A stretch of 64,000 nucleotides of DNA from Pedobacter riviphilus (GCF_014692875.1 NZ_CP061171.1:248001-312000); one strand, 5' to 3'; shown: positions 1 to 9,116, counted from the stretch's first letter. Program-made: numbers and translations. Notes: generated from the sequence alone by a model not told the origin.

Positions 1-634
1 ATCGTTCCAATAGTTTTTTCATGTTGCTTAGCTGTAAGATGTTTTTAAATTCAGATGTGTCAAAATCCTCTTTATTTATAACCTGCTTTAAGCTTCTGTT
101 AAAGCTTCTTACAGAAATACCCAGGTAGGCAGCCATGTCTTCTTTTGATATCGAAATGTGCTCATCGGCCTGTAGTTTGAGCAATTTTAAAAGTGCATAT
201 TCTAAAGTGTATAGCTGTTGAAAAGACGCACGTGTACTAGTTTGTATAATTCTGGTAGATAATTCCTGGAGTAAGATTGTAGTAAATTCACTACTCTTGC
301 TTATCAACGAAAGGAAAAGATGGTTAGGAATAACATAGGTGGTAACATCACTTATAGCGGCTACATTGCAGAGGCAATCAATCTTTTTTAAAGCTTCTAA
401 TTCGCCCACCACTTCGCCCTTACCTAAAAATTCGATAATAAAATCTTTCCCGTTTTCTTCAGAAATAAAACATTTGCTGATCCCATCTTTAATGATGTAG
501 ATATTGCTGATTTTTTCGCCCTGCTCAATAAATTTATATCCTGCTTTAAAGTTTTTAACTGTAATGGCTTCTCCTTCATTTTCGGCACAAAAACGTTCGA
601 TAAAAGATAAGAAAGTAAGGTTGGTACGTAGCAT
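1..634 (-). CDS. Crp/Fnr family transcriptional regulator (3' end cut by window edge)
   Basis: The minus strand is open from an ATG at 634 down to base 1 with no stop, giving 211 residues starting MLRTNLTFLSFIERFC. An N-terminal cyclic-nucleotide-binding beta-roll is visible (about residues 25-125, with segments such as FIEQGEKISNIYIIKDG and FLGKGEVVGE). A C-terminal winged helix follows (ISKEDMAAYLGISVRSFNRSLKQV, where the recognition helix lies). This is the layout of Crp/Fnr activators; the effector cannot be told from sequence. The gene is divergent from the HAD phosphatase gene with about 80 bases between starts, so the two may share a control region. The last residues lie outside the window. 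Confidence 0.88.
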   Translation of the reverse strand, partial: MLRTNLTFLSFIERFCAENEGEAITVKNFKAGYKFIEQGEKISNIYIIKDGISKCFISEENGKDFIIEFLGKGEVVGELEALKKIDCLCNVAAISDVTTYVIPNHLFLSLISKSSEFTTILLQELSTRIIQTSTRASFQQLYTLEYALLKLLKLQADEHISISKEDMAAYLGISVRSFNRSLKQVINKEDFDTSEFKNILQLSNMKKLLER

Positions 635-682
635 ATTTAATTAGTCGAGACAAATGTCCTTTTTTAAAGGAAGTTGTTACTT

Positions 683-690
683 TACTTTTG
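683..690 (+). promoter_or_regulatory. Bacteroidota -7 promoter element for the HAD gene
   Basis: TACTTTTG matches the Bacteroidota -7 consensus TAnnTTTG and sits 23 bases upstream of the ATG at 713. No clear -33 TTTG is seen at the usual spacing. A transcript from here would start downstream of an alternative ATG at 674, which supports 713 as the true start. This is inference from a consensus match. Confidence 0.4.
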
Positions 691-712
691 TGGCACTAAA
701 GTAAGCATAACC

Positions 713-1408
713 ATGAAAAATCAAATTACTGTAATTGCTTTTGATGCTGATGATACCCTTTGGGTAAATGAACCTTATTTCCGCGAAACGGAAGAACAGT
801 TTGCAGGTCTTTTAGAAGATTTTATGCCTCGACACAGTATTTTGGCAGAACTTTATAAAACTGAAATGGTCAATTTACCACTTTATGGTTATGGAATTAA
901 AGGTTTTATGTTGAGTATGACCGAAACTGCCATGAAAATTTCTTTAGGGAAAATTGACCCAATAATTGTAGAGAAAATACTCGAACTGGGAAAAGAAATG
1001 CTCAATAAGCCAGTTGTATTACTTGATGGGGTAGAAGAGGTATTAAAAACCTTAACTGGAAAATATAAACTTGTTATAGCTACCAAAGGCGATTTACTAG
1101 ATCAGCAACGAAAATTGACGAAATCAGGACTGGATCATTATTTTCATCATATCGAAATTATGAGCGATAAACAGGAAAAAGATTATCAAAAACTGATTAA
1201 ACACCTGGATTGTAAACCTGAGGAGTTTTTAATGTTGGGTAATTCCTTGAAATCGGATGTTTTACCTGTATTGAATATTGGTGCACATGCCGTTCACATT
1301 CCTTTCCATACCACATGGGTGCATGAGCATATCGATCATGCCATTGAACATGCAAATTTTTATCAGATGGAAAGTCTATCTGAAGTTTTACCAAAATTAA
1401 TTGAATGA
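713..1408 (+). CDS. HAD-superfamily hydrolase (phosphatase-like)
   Basis: 231 residues starting MKNQITVIAF. HAD motif I is DADDTLW, with nucleophile Asp11 and acid/base Asp13. Motif II is the IATKGD segment, and the conserved C-terminal motif LMLGNSLKSDVLP carries the metal-binding acids. The length and a cap between motifs I and II fit soluble haloacid-dehalogenase-like phosphatases; the substrate is unknown. An upstream ATG at 674 is in frame but overlaps a likely promoter element, so 713 is preferred. The stop overlaps the next ATG by four bases (ATGA), so the CAT-like gene is probably translated from the same mRNA. Confidence 0.85.
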   Translation: MKNQITVIAFDADDTLWVNEPYFRETEEQFAGLLEDFMPRHSILAELYKTEMVNLPLYGYGIKGFMLSMTETAMKISLGKIDPIIVEKILELGKEMLNKPVVLLDGVEEVLKTLTGKYKLVIATKGDLLDQQRKLTKSGLDHYFHHIEIMSDKQEKDYQKLIKHLDCKPEEFLMLGNSLKSDVLPVLNIGAHAVHIPFHTTWVHEHIDHAIEHANFYQMESLSEVLPKLIE

Positions 1409-2049
1409 AAGAAAAAATAGATATAAACACCTGGATCAGAAAAGATCATTTTAAATTTTTTAGCGCCTTTGAAGAACCTTTCTTCGGCGTAACCGTAGAG
1501 GTAGATTGTACTGCCACCTACGAAGAAGCAAAAGAACATAACGTTTCTTTTTTTCTGCTTTATCTGCACAAATCGCTGGTAGCCGCCAATCAGATAGAAC
1601 CTTTTAGATACCGTATTATTGATGGCGAAGTTTGGAAGTACAGTAGCGTGAATGCCGCAGCTACCATTAACAGGCCAAATGGTACCTTTGGATTTGGATA
1701 CATGGATTTCTACAATGATTTTGAAGATTTTAGAACAGCAGCCAATAAGGAGATTGACAAAGTACAGACCAGCACAGGTTTAATCCCTTCTTTATCGGGC
1801 GAAAATGTAATTCATTATTCGGCACTGCCCTGGTTAAATTTCACTTCTTTATCACACGCCCGAAATTATGCTTACCAGGACAGCTGCCCTAAAATATCTT
1901 TTGGCAAGCTTAGAGATGAAAACGAAAGAAAAATAATGTCGGTTTCCATACATGTAAACCACGCCTTGATGGATGGCTTTAACGTTGCCCAGTTTGTAGA
2001 TCGCTATCAGGAGCTATTAAGCAACAAGGAAGTTAACGCGTATGTTTAA
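1405..2049 (+). CDS. Chloramphenicol acetyltransferase-like (CAT family) protein
   Basis: 214 residues, the usual length for type A CATs (about 210-220). The whole sequence follows the fold: an N-terminal TWIRKDHFKFFSAF segment, a central NRPNGTFGFGY region and the active-site motif NHALMDG (His186, Asp190), which corresponds to HHxxxDG of CAT. The first His of that motif is Asn here. The family transfers acetyl from acetyl-CoA to chloramphenicol, but many chromosomal Bacteroidota members have no proven resistance role, so the substrate is left open. It overlaps the HAD gene by four bases and is probably co-transcribed with it. Confidence 0.82.
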   Translation: MKEKIDINTWIRKDHFKFFSAFEEPFFGVTVEVDCTATYEEAKEHNVSFFLLYLHKSLVAANQIEPFRYRIIDGEVWKYSSVNAAATINRPNGTFGFGYMDFYNDFEDFRTAANKEIDKVQTSTGLIPSLSGENVIHYSALPWLNFTSLSHARNYAYQDSCPKISFGKLRDENERKIMSVSIHVNHALMDGFNVAQFVDRYQELLSNKEVNAYV

Positions 2050-2117
2050 CCTAAACCTTTAAGGAATAAAACCTAAAGGATATTTAATGTTCGGTTAATA
2101 TTAGGAATTTATTTTCG

Positions 2118-2327
2118 GTGATGTTTATAGCTGCCGTTATTATTCCTTTTTACCTTTTGGCTGTTGTAGCCATGTGTTATATGGATACTGCTTTTAAGGC
2201 GATTATGTTTTTTGTACTGTTACTTATTGCCACATTTATACTTTTTCTGTTCATCAATTATCCCATGCAATCGGTTTTTGTGGTAATCTGTTTAATGGCT
2301 ATGTTTGCTTTTAAACCTAAAGATTAA
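2118..2327 (+). CDS. Small hydrophobic membrane protein, unknown function
   Basis: A 69-residue ORF that is almost entirely hydrophobic, with two to three possible membrane helices (about residues 3-20, 26-47 and 50-65) and a KPKD tail on the likely cytoplasmic side. It lies between the CAT-like gene and tRNA-Ala, reads in the same direction, and opens with two adjacent ATGs (2118 and 2121). I recognise no family. The membrane-like composition argues for a real gene, but a chance ORF in AT-rich DNA is possible. Confidence 0.4.
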   Translation: MMFIAAVIIPFYLLAVVAMCYMDTAFKAIMFFVLLLIATFILFLFINYPMQSVFVVICLMAMFAFKPKD

Positions 2328-2448
2328 TTAAAAATTGAATTATGATTTGCATTCGAGAAAGTATTTGCTATTTTTGCTGCTCAAGCCAGAAGCTTGTTTC
2401 AATTACCGAATGATTATTTAATTTTTTGATAATTGAATATTTAAAATT

Positions 2449-2525
2449 GGGGGATTAGCTCATTTGGCTAGAGCGCTTCGCTGGCAGTGAAGAGGTGATC
2501 GGTTCGAATCCGATATTCTCCACCA
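2449..2525 (+). tRNA. tRNA-Ala (anticodon GGC)
   Basis: The 77-base cloverleaf includes an encoded CCA. The acceptor stem is GGGGGAT paired with ATTCTCC (two G-U pairs). The D arm is AGCTCATTTGGCTAGAGC. The anticodon arm is CTTCG-CTGGCAG-TGAAG with GGC at positions 34-36, and the T loop is GGTTCGAATCC. GGC decodes GCC/GCU alanine codons. A strong terminator hairpin follows. Confidence 0.95.
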
Positions 2526-2527
2526 TT

Positions 2528-2562
2528 AAAAGCCGATTTATTAAGTTAGATCGGCTTTTTTA
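2528..2562 (+). terminator. Rho-independent terminator after tRNA-Ala
   Basis: AAAAGCCGAT (2528-2537) pairs with ATCGGCTTTT, leaving a 12-base AT-rich loop, and the hairpin runs into a T tract. It starts just three bases after the CCA end of the tRNA. Confidence 0.85.
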
Positions 2563-2739
2563 TTTTCAAAAAAACAAGGATTATGTTAAATAGCCTGCAT
2601 TATCCCATCTTTCCTGATCTGTATAATCACTTGTACCAAGGACCTACAGCTTGGGTTTTGGTGTATTGTAATAGGATAATGTAAGATTGTATCGATTTCA
2701 AAATCTTTGTACTACTTTTAGCCAAATCTTTTTATAGCC

Positions 2740-3651
2740 ATGAGGAAAACCACCGGCATACTTCCTTACTATACCGAAATTAATGATTTTTTGGCCTCCA
2801 TTCCATGGCCTGAGCGAACAACAAACCCAGATTTTTATTGTCTGAGGTTGAAACCGATCGAAGGTGGTCAGATGCCGGTTTACAGGCCTCCTTTTAAGCG
2901 ATCGTTTTACTTTTTTGCACTGCTTTTCAATTCTGGTGAAATCAAAGTGGAATACGGGGAGCAGACCATTCAAGACGCTGACTCCTATTTGGTATTCCAT
3001 TCACCAAACCTGATTTATAGCTTTACCCATAATAATGCGCTGGAGGGATACGTGGTTTATTTTAAGCCCGACGCTTTTTCTTTTTTTAAGCCAGGGTTCC
3101 ATCGTCAGTTCACACTGTTCGATCCCCATCGCACCAACCTGTTTAAGTTTGATCACGGGATGTTTAGGCAGTTGGCCCCACATTTTGAGTCTGTTTTTGC
3201 CGCTTACGAACATTCCGGGAAAGATGCCCACCTGGAAGCACGATTGAAATTACTGGGACTGTTATGTCATCTGCAGAATTGTGCACTGGAAAGTAAACAG
3301 AATGAGGGGCCAAACAGTAGGCCGGAACTATTGATGCGTGATTTTCTACAGTTGATTGAAAACAATTATATCCATAAACGAAGTATCAAAGAGTATGCTG
3401 CCCTGCTTTCAGTGACTCCAAATTATCTTTCACGGTCTGTTAAGCAGGTTTCCGGTCGTAATGCATTGGCTTTTATCACAGAACGTTTGGTTTCTGAAGC
3501 CAAATCGCTTGTTCGCTACACTGATCTGGAGATTTCCACGATTGCCTACCAGTTGGATTTTTCTGACCCGGCTAATTTTGGTAAATTCTTTAAAAAGCAC
3601 ACAAAGTTTTCTCCTTCTGCCTTCCGCAGTCAGCATAAGGGATTAAATTGA
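2740..3651 (+). CDS. AraC family transcriptional regulator
   Basis: 303 residues. The N-terminal half is a cupin-like sensing domain (KVEYGEQTIQDADSYLVFHSPN resembles the beta-barrel of AraC regulators). The C-terminal 100 residues carry two helix-turn-helix units: IKEYAALLSVTPNYLSRSVKQ (first) and ISTIAYQLDFSDPANFGKFFKK (second), the latter with the family pattern FSDPxxFxxxFKKxxxxxPSAFR. It is a DNA-binding regulator of unknown ligand. The VOC and YdeI-like genes downstream on the same strand are plausible targets; that link is inference from position only. Confidence 0.9.
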   Translation: MRKTTGILPYYTEINDFLASIPWPERTTNPDFYCLRLKPIEGGQMPVYRPPFKRSFYFFALLFNSGEIKVEYGEQTIQDADSYLVFHSPNLIYSFTHNNALEGYVVYFKPDAFSFFKPGFHRQFTLFDPHRTNLFKFDHGMFRQLAPHFESVFAAYEHSGKDAHLEARLKLLGLLCHLQNCALESKQNEGPNSRPELLMRDFLQLIENNYIHKRSIKEYAALLSVTPNYLSRSVKQVSGRNALAFITERLVSEAKSLVRYTDLEISTIAYQLDFSDPANFGKFFKKHTKFSPSAFRSQHKGLN

Positions 3652-3723
3652 CCTGTAAAACCAAGATTTAAACCTATCTTTTCAATCCGCTTCTGCCGTT
3701 ATTTGCTGTAAAAATTTGAATTT

Positions 3724-4131
3724 ATGCCAAGCAAAATATTTATCAATCTGCCGGTAAAAGACCTGGGCAGATCCGTTGAGTTTTTTACAAAACTGGGTTT
3801 CTCCTTCAGTGCGCAGTTCAGCGATGAGAAGGCCGGCTGTATGGTCATCAGTGAGTGCATCTTTGTGATGCTGTTGACCGAAACCTATTTCAGCTCATTT
3901 ATTGATACCGAAATCTGCGATGCCAACCACCAAACCGAAATGCTCATCGCGCTCGATGCCAGCTCAGTAGATGAGGTAAAAGAATTTATCAGCAAAGCGG
4001 AATCCCTTGGTGCCAGGATTTATGCAGAGCCCAAAGACCACGGATTTATGTACCAGCATAGCTTCGCTGACCTGGATGGACACAAGTGGGAGTTGGTATT
4101 TATGGACATGAATCAGTTTGGACAATCTTAA
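3724..4131 (+). CDS. VOC (glyoxalase/bleomycin-resistance fold) family protein
   Basis: 135 residues, the usual size for a single VOC domain built of two beta-alpha-beta-beta-beta modules. The opening INLPVKDLGRSVEFFTKLGFSF and the C-terminal FADLDGHKWELVFMDM are signature segments. The family binds a metal and acts on small molecules (glyoxalase, dioxygenase or resistance roles); the substrate here cannot be told. It is 72 bases after the AraC gene and 10 bases before the likely start of the YdeI-like gene, suggesting one transcript with the latter. Confidence 0.85.
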   Translation: MPSKIFINLPVKDLGRSVEFFTKLGFSFSAQFSDEKAGCMVISECIFVMLLTETYFSSFIDTEICDANHQTEMLIALDASSVDEVKEFISKAESLGARIYAEPKDHGFMYQHSFADLDGHKWELVFMDMNQFGQS

Positions 4132-4141
4132 TAACCTGGAA

Positions 4142-4765
4142 ATGGAAAAATTAAAATATGACCCCGCTATTGATGCCTACATTGCCAACGCCGCAGATTT
4201 TGCCCGGCCCATTCTCGAACATTGGCGCCGGCTCGTACACGAGAACTGTCCGGGTGTGGATGAGGCAATCAAATGGGGAATTCCCCATTTCGATTACAAG
4301 GGAGACCACATGTGTGTGATGGCTTCGCACAAGGCGCACTGCTCTTTCACTTTTATAAAGGGTGAACTGATGAGAGATGCAAGGTTGAAAGCCGCAAAAG
4401 ACCTAAAAGCCACTAGCCGGTTTCTTGGTAAAATAACAAAGGTTAACGAGCTGCCTTCCGATCAGGAATTTATCGACATGATAAAGGAAGCGGTACAATT
4501 GAATGAACAGGGCGTGAAGATAAAGCGCGAAAAAACAGAAGATAACAAACCTAAAGTACTTGATACACCTGGTTATTTCCAGGATGCATTGGATAGCGAG
4601 CCAAAAGCCAAAGCAGTTTATCTGAGCAAATCAAATTCATTCCGTAAAGAATATATTATATGGATTAGCAGCGCGAAGACCGATGAAACCCGGCAAAAAC
4701 GAATACAAGAAGCATTGGCTTGGATAGCCGAAGGAAAAGGCAGATTTTGGAAACACCAAAAGTAA
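4142..4765 (+). CDS. YdeI/OmpD-associated-like protein with DUF1801-like domain
   Basis: 207 residues from ATG 4142 (MEKLKYDPAIDAYI). An in-frame ATG at 4118 would overlap the VOC gene by 14 bases, and 4142 gives a cleaner spacing. The N-terminal part has the DUF1801 pattern (a buried core with CPGVDEAIKWGIPHFDYKGDHMCVMASHKAHCSFTF). The C-terminal part (about 150-205) has the Lys/Arg-rich YdeI tail with ARQ-like repeats (KTDETRQKRIQEALAWIAEGKGRFWK). The family is linked to stress or peptide resistance in some bacteria, but its biochemical role is not settled. Confidence 0.75.
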   Translation: MEKLKYDPAIDAYIANAADFARPILEHWRRLVHENCPGVDEAIKWGIPHFDYKGDHMCVMASHKAHCSFTFIKGELMRDARLKAAKDLKATSRFLGKITKVNELPSDQEFIDMIKEAVQLNEQGVKIKREKTEDNKPKVLDTPGYFQDALDSEPKAKAVYLSKSNSFRKEYIIWISSAKTDETRQKRIQEALAWIAEGKGRFWKHQK

Positions 4766-5197
4766 TTCTGCGGCTGGAACTCCGAACCAGTCTTTGCGGT
4801 CCCGTTCCAACCTTAGTCATTCCATTATTCTGCTAAGAAAAACCTAGGGAGATTGTGTGATTTGAAAATGATGCAATCTCCCTGCAAATCCCTCTAAGGA
4901 AACGATACCTTTTAGTTTTTTTTACATCATAGATTAACCCGTTTTCAATCCTAAGAATCAGTGTTTTTTCATTGCCAGCATAAAGCCAATGCCCATTATA
5001 GGTAGGAATAGATGATGAAGCAGTTTATACGAAATCTCCAGGCTAATATGTTAAGTCATTAATACACTTTTGCCTTTTTGCAAAAATATTATGAATTTGA
5101 CTTTAAATCAGGGTAAAACTTACTTGTAGAATATGTTAAAGGAGCGATTAGGACATAAAATTTTTTACGACCTTTAAAGAACCAATTTGGGGATATT
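4766..5197. other. Non-coding stretch between the YdeI-like and Crp/Fnr genes
   Basis: I see no convincing gene in these 432 bases. Close behind the YdeI-like stop, GGCTGGAAC (4772-4780) can pair with GTTCCAACC (4804-4812) with one internal mismatch, a weak terminator-like hairpin without a T tract. TTTTTGCAAAAA at 5075-5086 is a 12-base palindrome about 110 bases before the next gene and could be a regulator site. The remainder is AT-rich. Confidence 0.4.
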
Positions 5198-5776
5198 ATG
5201 ATGGATATATTGTTGCAGACGATTGAAAAAGCAGTAAATGTAGACCAGGATGAAAAAGAACTCATTGCCAGACTTTTTCATGAAAAAAAGTATGCGAAGG
5301 GCGATTATTTTCTGAAGGAAAGTGACGTATGTCGAAATGTTGGATTTATGATAAGCGGCGTAATGCGATATTATATTAACGATGATGGAGAGGAGAAAAC
5401 TTATGGATTTGCCAAAGAATCTGATTTTGTCTGCAACAATGAAAGTTTTTTGCCTCAGCAGCCATCCCGGCAAATTATCCAGGCGCTGGAGGATTGTACT
5501 TTATTGGTTATCGGATACAGTGATCTTCAAAAATTTTATACTTCAATCAAAAGCGGCGAACGTTTCGGGCGGCTTGTTATCGAGCAGGTTTTTGTCAAAA
5601 CCTTACAGGGACTCAATTCTTTCTATACGGATTCACCAGACCTCCGTTATGAGAAATTTTTAAAAGAATATCCTGATCTGCTACAGCGTATACCACAGTA
5701 TTATATTGCTTCCTATGTGGGCGTTAAACCACAATCGCTAAGCCGTATCCGGAGCAGAAATACGCGCAGAGAATGA
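5198..5776 (+). CDS. Crp/Fnr family transcriptional regulator
   Basis: 192 residues. A cyclic-nucleotide-binding-like beta-roll spans about residues 20-125 (YAKGDYFLKESDVCRNVGFMISGVMRYY), then a dimerisation helix, then a short C-terminal helix-turn-helix (YYIASYVGVKPQSLSRIRSR). The short C terminus and loss of the canonical cAMP-contact residues are typical of the Bacteroidota branch of the family, which has unknown ligands. Two adjacent ATGs (5198, 5201) compete for the start. The DUF4267-like/cupin gene follows 72 bases downstream on the same strand and is a candidate target. Confidence 0.88.
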   Translation: MMDILLQTIEKAVNVDQDEKELIARLFHEKKYAKGDYFLKESDVCRNVGFMISGVMRYYINDDGEEKTYGFAKESDFVCNNESFLPQQPSRQIIQALEDCTLLVIGYSDLQKFYTSIKSGERFGRLVIEQVFVKTLQGLNSFYTDSPDLRYEKFLKEYPDLLQRIPQYYIASYVGVKPQSLSRIRSRNTRRE

Positions 5777-5848
5777 ATTGTTAACTCAGGTGCATGAAAC
5801 GTGAAAAGGATGCAGATAACTTTGTTGTCAACTTAAAAAATAAATATT

Positions 5849-6769
5849 ATGACAACAAGAATTTGTTACCGCATTGCATTTTTGACCGGAATAGGGTTGC
5901 TATTTATAGGTCTAAGATTTTTGATTTCGCCGGTTAAAGCTGAATTCGATTATGGCATCTTCACTAATACCAATGAGGATTATTCTTTTCACTACATCAA
6001 AGGTATCAGAGATCTATTTTCCGGCATTCTCCTGCTGCTTTTAGTATTAACAAAGGAAAGAAAGGCTCTGGGCATAACACTACTCTCAGCAACTGTTGTA
6101 CCGTTCGGAGATTTCATGATTGTAATGGGCAAAAATGGAAGCGATTGGCAGCATGCGATAGCTCATTTGGTCGCCATAGCAATCTGCATGATTACTGGCC
6201 CGCTACTTTTATTGCAAAAAACCAAAAAAAGTAGTTCCGACAAACAAGTATCCTTCAATTTAATTCGTTCAGCGGCCGATGGTGGGCCTACAGTAGCTGA
6301 GTGTGATCTGCTCCCCGGCGCAAAAACGCCCTGGCATTACCATACATTATTTTCGGAAAAGTTTGAAATCCTGGATGGCGAACTGGAAGTTGGAAAGGCC
6401 GGTAAACGTTATCAACTCAAGTCTGGGGACGAGATTGTTATATTGGCCAACGAGACGCATCTTTTTTACAACAGATCGGAGAGCGTGTGCCGGATACGGA
6501 CAACCATAGACCCTGGAAATATTCCATTTGAGCAGGCCTCGTTAATTTTATTGGGGCTCGCAAAGGATGGTTTTACTAACAGGAACGGGATACCAAAAAA
6601 GCTTTCAGACCTAGCTTTGTTTATTTATTTGAATAACTCCAAGATGACAGGAATAATGAAAATCGCAGAGCTATTTTTAAGTCTTGTTGCGAAAATTGCT
6701 ATAAATACGGGCAGGTTGAAGGTTCTTGAGGATGCCTATTGTAAACCTGCCCGCCAGATAATTTCATAA
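5849..6769 (+). CDS. Membrane protein with N-terminal DUF4267-like domain fused to a cupin domain
   Basis: 306 residues. About residues 8-125 contain four hydrophobic helices (near 8-27, 50-68, 72-93, 104-124) in the pattern of small DUF4267 integral-membrane proteins. About residues 135-225 form a cupin: PWHYHTLFSEKFEILDGE supplies His163, His165 and Glu170, and NETHLFYN supplies His204, the usual four metal ligands. A helical tail of about 70 residues follows. The fusion would tether a metal-binding cupin to the inner membrane. The function is unknown; the Crp/Fnr gene just upstream may control it. Confidence 0.7.
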   Translation: MTTRICYRIAFLTGIGLLFIGLRFLISPVKAEFDYGIFTNTNEDYSFHYIKGIRDLFSGILLLLLVLTKERKALGITLLSATVVPFGDFMIVMGKNGSDWQHAIAHLVAIAICMITGPLLLLQKTKKSSSDKQVSFNLIRSAADGGPTVAECDLLPGAKTPWHYHTLFSEKFEILDGELEVGKAGKRYQLKSGDEIVILANETHLFYNRSESVCRIRTTIDPGNIPFEQASLILLGLAKDGFTNRNGIPKKLSDLALFIYLNNSKMTGIMKIAELFLSLVAKIAINTGRLKVLEDAYCKPARQIIS

Positions 6770-6792
6770 CCTTTACCTCCCGGGGAGCTATT

Positions 6793-8745
6793 TTATTTTG
6801 CCACGATTACATTTGCCCCGCCTGGTAAAAGTTTTACTTTCAATTGTTTTGCCTTGTTTAATTTCAACTGTTTTATTTGAGGTGAACGATCGTCTGCATC
6901 TGAGTATAAGCTAACATCAGTACCCGATAACATTGGAAGTGAAATTTCGATCGTTTTCTCTGTGGTTTCAGCATTTATGGCTGCAATATACCAGGTATCG
7001 CCATGGCGACGTGCCAGTACACAATATTTCCCCGGATATCCATCAACAAAAACAGTGTTGTCCCATGTAGTAGGTACATTTTTCATAAAATCGATTACAT
7101 GGGGCGCAACATCGGTGAGGTTATTAGGAGTGATGCCAAAATTCTGCACCGGATTCTGGAAAAGGATAGCGGTTGCCAATTGGAATGTTTCTGTTGTTTT
7201 TCTAGTTGTTCCTCCGTCATTTTTCCTGTTGTGGCGCTTATTTAAAAGAACTGGCCCGAAATCCATTGCGCCTACAGCATTCCGGATAAATGGATGAAGG
7301 CTGGCGCTGATGGCTTCGTTATCATTTGCATGTTGGGTGAATATCAGGTTCTCTGATGCCAATACGGCCTCACTTCCAACATAGTTGGGGTACATTCTTT
7401 CCCAGCCTCTGGGTATTGTACAGCCATGGAATATTACCGTTAAGCCAAAGGTGTTGGCATCAGCTAAAATATCCTCATAAAGTTTCATGGTTTCCTGCTT
7501 ATCGCCACCAAAGAAATCTACCTTGATCCCTTTTATACCAATCTGCTGCATCCATGCCATTTCCTGTTTTCTAGCCGAGGCTGTATTCATTTTATATTTA
7601 GGTCCTTGTGGAGCATCGTTCCAAAAACCATTGGAGTTATACCATAAGGAAATACCAACTTTTTTCTCTTTTCCGTAGGCAACCAGTTCCTCGATTTTTT
7701 TCCGTCCGATCCTGCTGTCCCACCAGTTATCGATCAATACAAACTCATAGCCCATTGCGGCAGAAAGGTCGATGAATTTTTTCTGATCTTCGAAATTAAT
7801 GCTTTCATCTTGCCATAACAGCCAACTCCAGGTAGATCGGCCAAAAGTATAGTCTTTTGATGCGGTATATTGTGGCGCTACAACATCGAACGGCACAGTA
7901 GTTTCAACAATTGGTTTAAGTGTACGTCCAACGGTAATGGTGCGCCAAGGGGTATTGCCAGGCAATGATATGGTTGGATTTGCACTACCGATACCATTAT
8001 TTTCTCCCTTCTCCGGAAAAGCAATTTTGTAATGACCATCTTTAGTACCTTCGCTTAGCTTGGAACCACAGTAGAGGGAATTTACACCAGTTTCTGAAAG
8101 CAATACCCAGCCTTCATTCCCCAAATGGAAGAGGGCGGGAAAAGTATAACCTAAGCCATATTTTGAAGGGACGCCCATGGCCTGGTCGGGTGTATATTCT
8201 TCTTCGTAGCTTGGCTTGGTTTTCATCCAGCCAATCATGGGGGTGGCCTGCGGTGTTAAAAATGTAGTGGTATTTGCCGGGAATTTGTATCCGCTCAATT
8301 CTTCTTCAATGACAAAGGTCGCTGCCTCACCGGTTTGGGGAATCTGATATTTAAAGGCAATGTCGTTATTACTTACGCGGAATACGACTTCGAGCTGATT
8401 CTTTTTGGCATTTTCAAACTTGCAGATGAGCTCATTTGCCTGATAATTTACACTACTGATCTTGATTTTTGGTTCATTGTAACGCTCATCTATTCGCCGT
8501 AATTGCTTACCCGTTAGTTTGAGACCAGATGATAAATCCATTTGGCTTCCACGAAGCCCCAGCGGTGATTGCTCAATCATTTCTTTACCCTGTAATACCA
8601 CATTGTAATAAAGTTTACCCTCATTTAAATATAGTTTAACCATCAATTTCTGATCCGGGCTTGTAACATTCAGGTCTTGGGCAAAAGATATAACGTGGCT
8701 AGCAACTAGTACTATTATCAGTAAAATGCCTTTAAAATAATTCAT
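6793..8745 (-). CDS. Glycoside hydrolase family 97 (likely retaining alpha-galactosidase type)
   Basis: 650 residues from ATG 8745 (MNYFKGILLI..., a signal peptide ending near SFAQ). An in-frame ATG at 8784 would put 13 extra residues before the signal peptide. It has the GH97 layout: an N-terminal beta-sandwich, a central TIM barrel (RSTWSWLLW, DNWWDSRIG, WYNSNGFW) and a C-terminal beta-domain. Asp in GIKGIKVDFFGGD (residue 423 counted from 8784) and Glu in VGSEAV (473) match the nucleophile and acid/base of the retaining GH97 branch. That branch contains alpha-galactosidases, whereas inverting SusB-type alpha-glucosidases lack this Asp. It is divergent from the FecR/SusC/SusD genes and probably serves that PUL in the periplasm. 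Confidence 0.88.
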   Translation of the reverse strand: MNYFKGILLIIVLVASHVISFAQDLNVTSPDQKLMVKLYLNEGKLYYNVVLQGKEMIEQSPLGLRGSQMDLSSGLKLTGKQLRRIDERYNEPKIKISSVNYQANELICKFENAKKNQLEVVFRVSNNDIAFKYQIPQTGEAATFVIEEELSGYKFPANTTTFLTPQATPMIGWMKTKPSYEEEYTPDQAMGVPSKYGLGYTFPALFHLGNEGWVLLSETGVNSLYCGSKLSEGTKDGHYKIAFPEKGENNGIGSANPTISLPGNTPWRTITVGRTLKPIVETTVPFDVVAPQYTASKDYTFGRSTWSWLLWQDESINFEDQKKFIDLSAAMGYEFVLIDNWWDSRIGRKKIEELVAYGKEKKVGISLWYNSNGFWNDAPQGPKYKMNTASARKQEMAWMQQIGIKGIKVDFFGGDKQETMKLYEDILADANTFGLTVIFHGCTIPRGWERMYPNYVGSEAVLASENLIFTQHANDNEAISASLHPFIRNAVGAMDFGPVLLNKRHNRKNDGGTTRKTTETFQLATAILFQNPVQNFGITPNNLTDVAPHVIDFMKNVPTTWDNTVFVDGYPGKYCVLARRHGDTWYIAAINAETTEKTIEISLPMLSGTDVSLYSDADDRSPQIKQLKLNKAKQLKVKLLPGGANVIVAK

Positions 8746-9116
8746 AGCTAAAGATTTGTAGCATAATTTTGGGATATTCATCACAACGGAATAAGCTTAT
8801 TTGGTTTAGATTTATCAGATCAGTCTTGAAAACTGAAAATTAGGAAATATTTTTAAATGTTATGATAACGTTTATTGTTTTTTTCTATTATACCCATAGT
8901 TAAATAGAACTGGTGCTGCTAAGATATCCTCAGTCAAGATATTATCGATGTTATTAAATTTTGAGTTACTATACCTTAAAAGCTTCTCTTTGAATAACAA
9001 TATTTTAGTCGATGGATGTAAAGGCGACAACTGTTGTTAACAAAATCTAAAAAAAATAAAATATCGAGCATAGAGTTTTCTAATTATAAACGTATAGTTA
9101 TTAAAAGTGGCATAAA
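8746..9116. other. Divergent control region between GH97 and fecR
   Basis: No gene is seen in these 371 bases. The fecR-proximal part (from 9067) carries a leader block that recurs at 30921-30973, listed separately. TTATGATAACGTTTAT near 8858-8874 is a loose AT-rich dyad. Promoters for both genes must lie here, but no consensus TAnnTTTG stands out. Confidence 0.4.

Noticed and set aside
674..712. Longer start for the HAD gene (MLLYFCGTKVSIT extension)
   Set aside because: It overlaps the likely TAnnTTTG promoter element, and the HAD motif I begins naturally after MKNQITVIAF at 713.
5075..5086. TTTTTGCAAAAA palindrome as an operator
   Set aside because: Perfect palindrome, but simple A/T-run composition makes it likely by chance; kept only as a remark in the gap entry.
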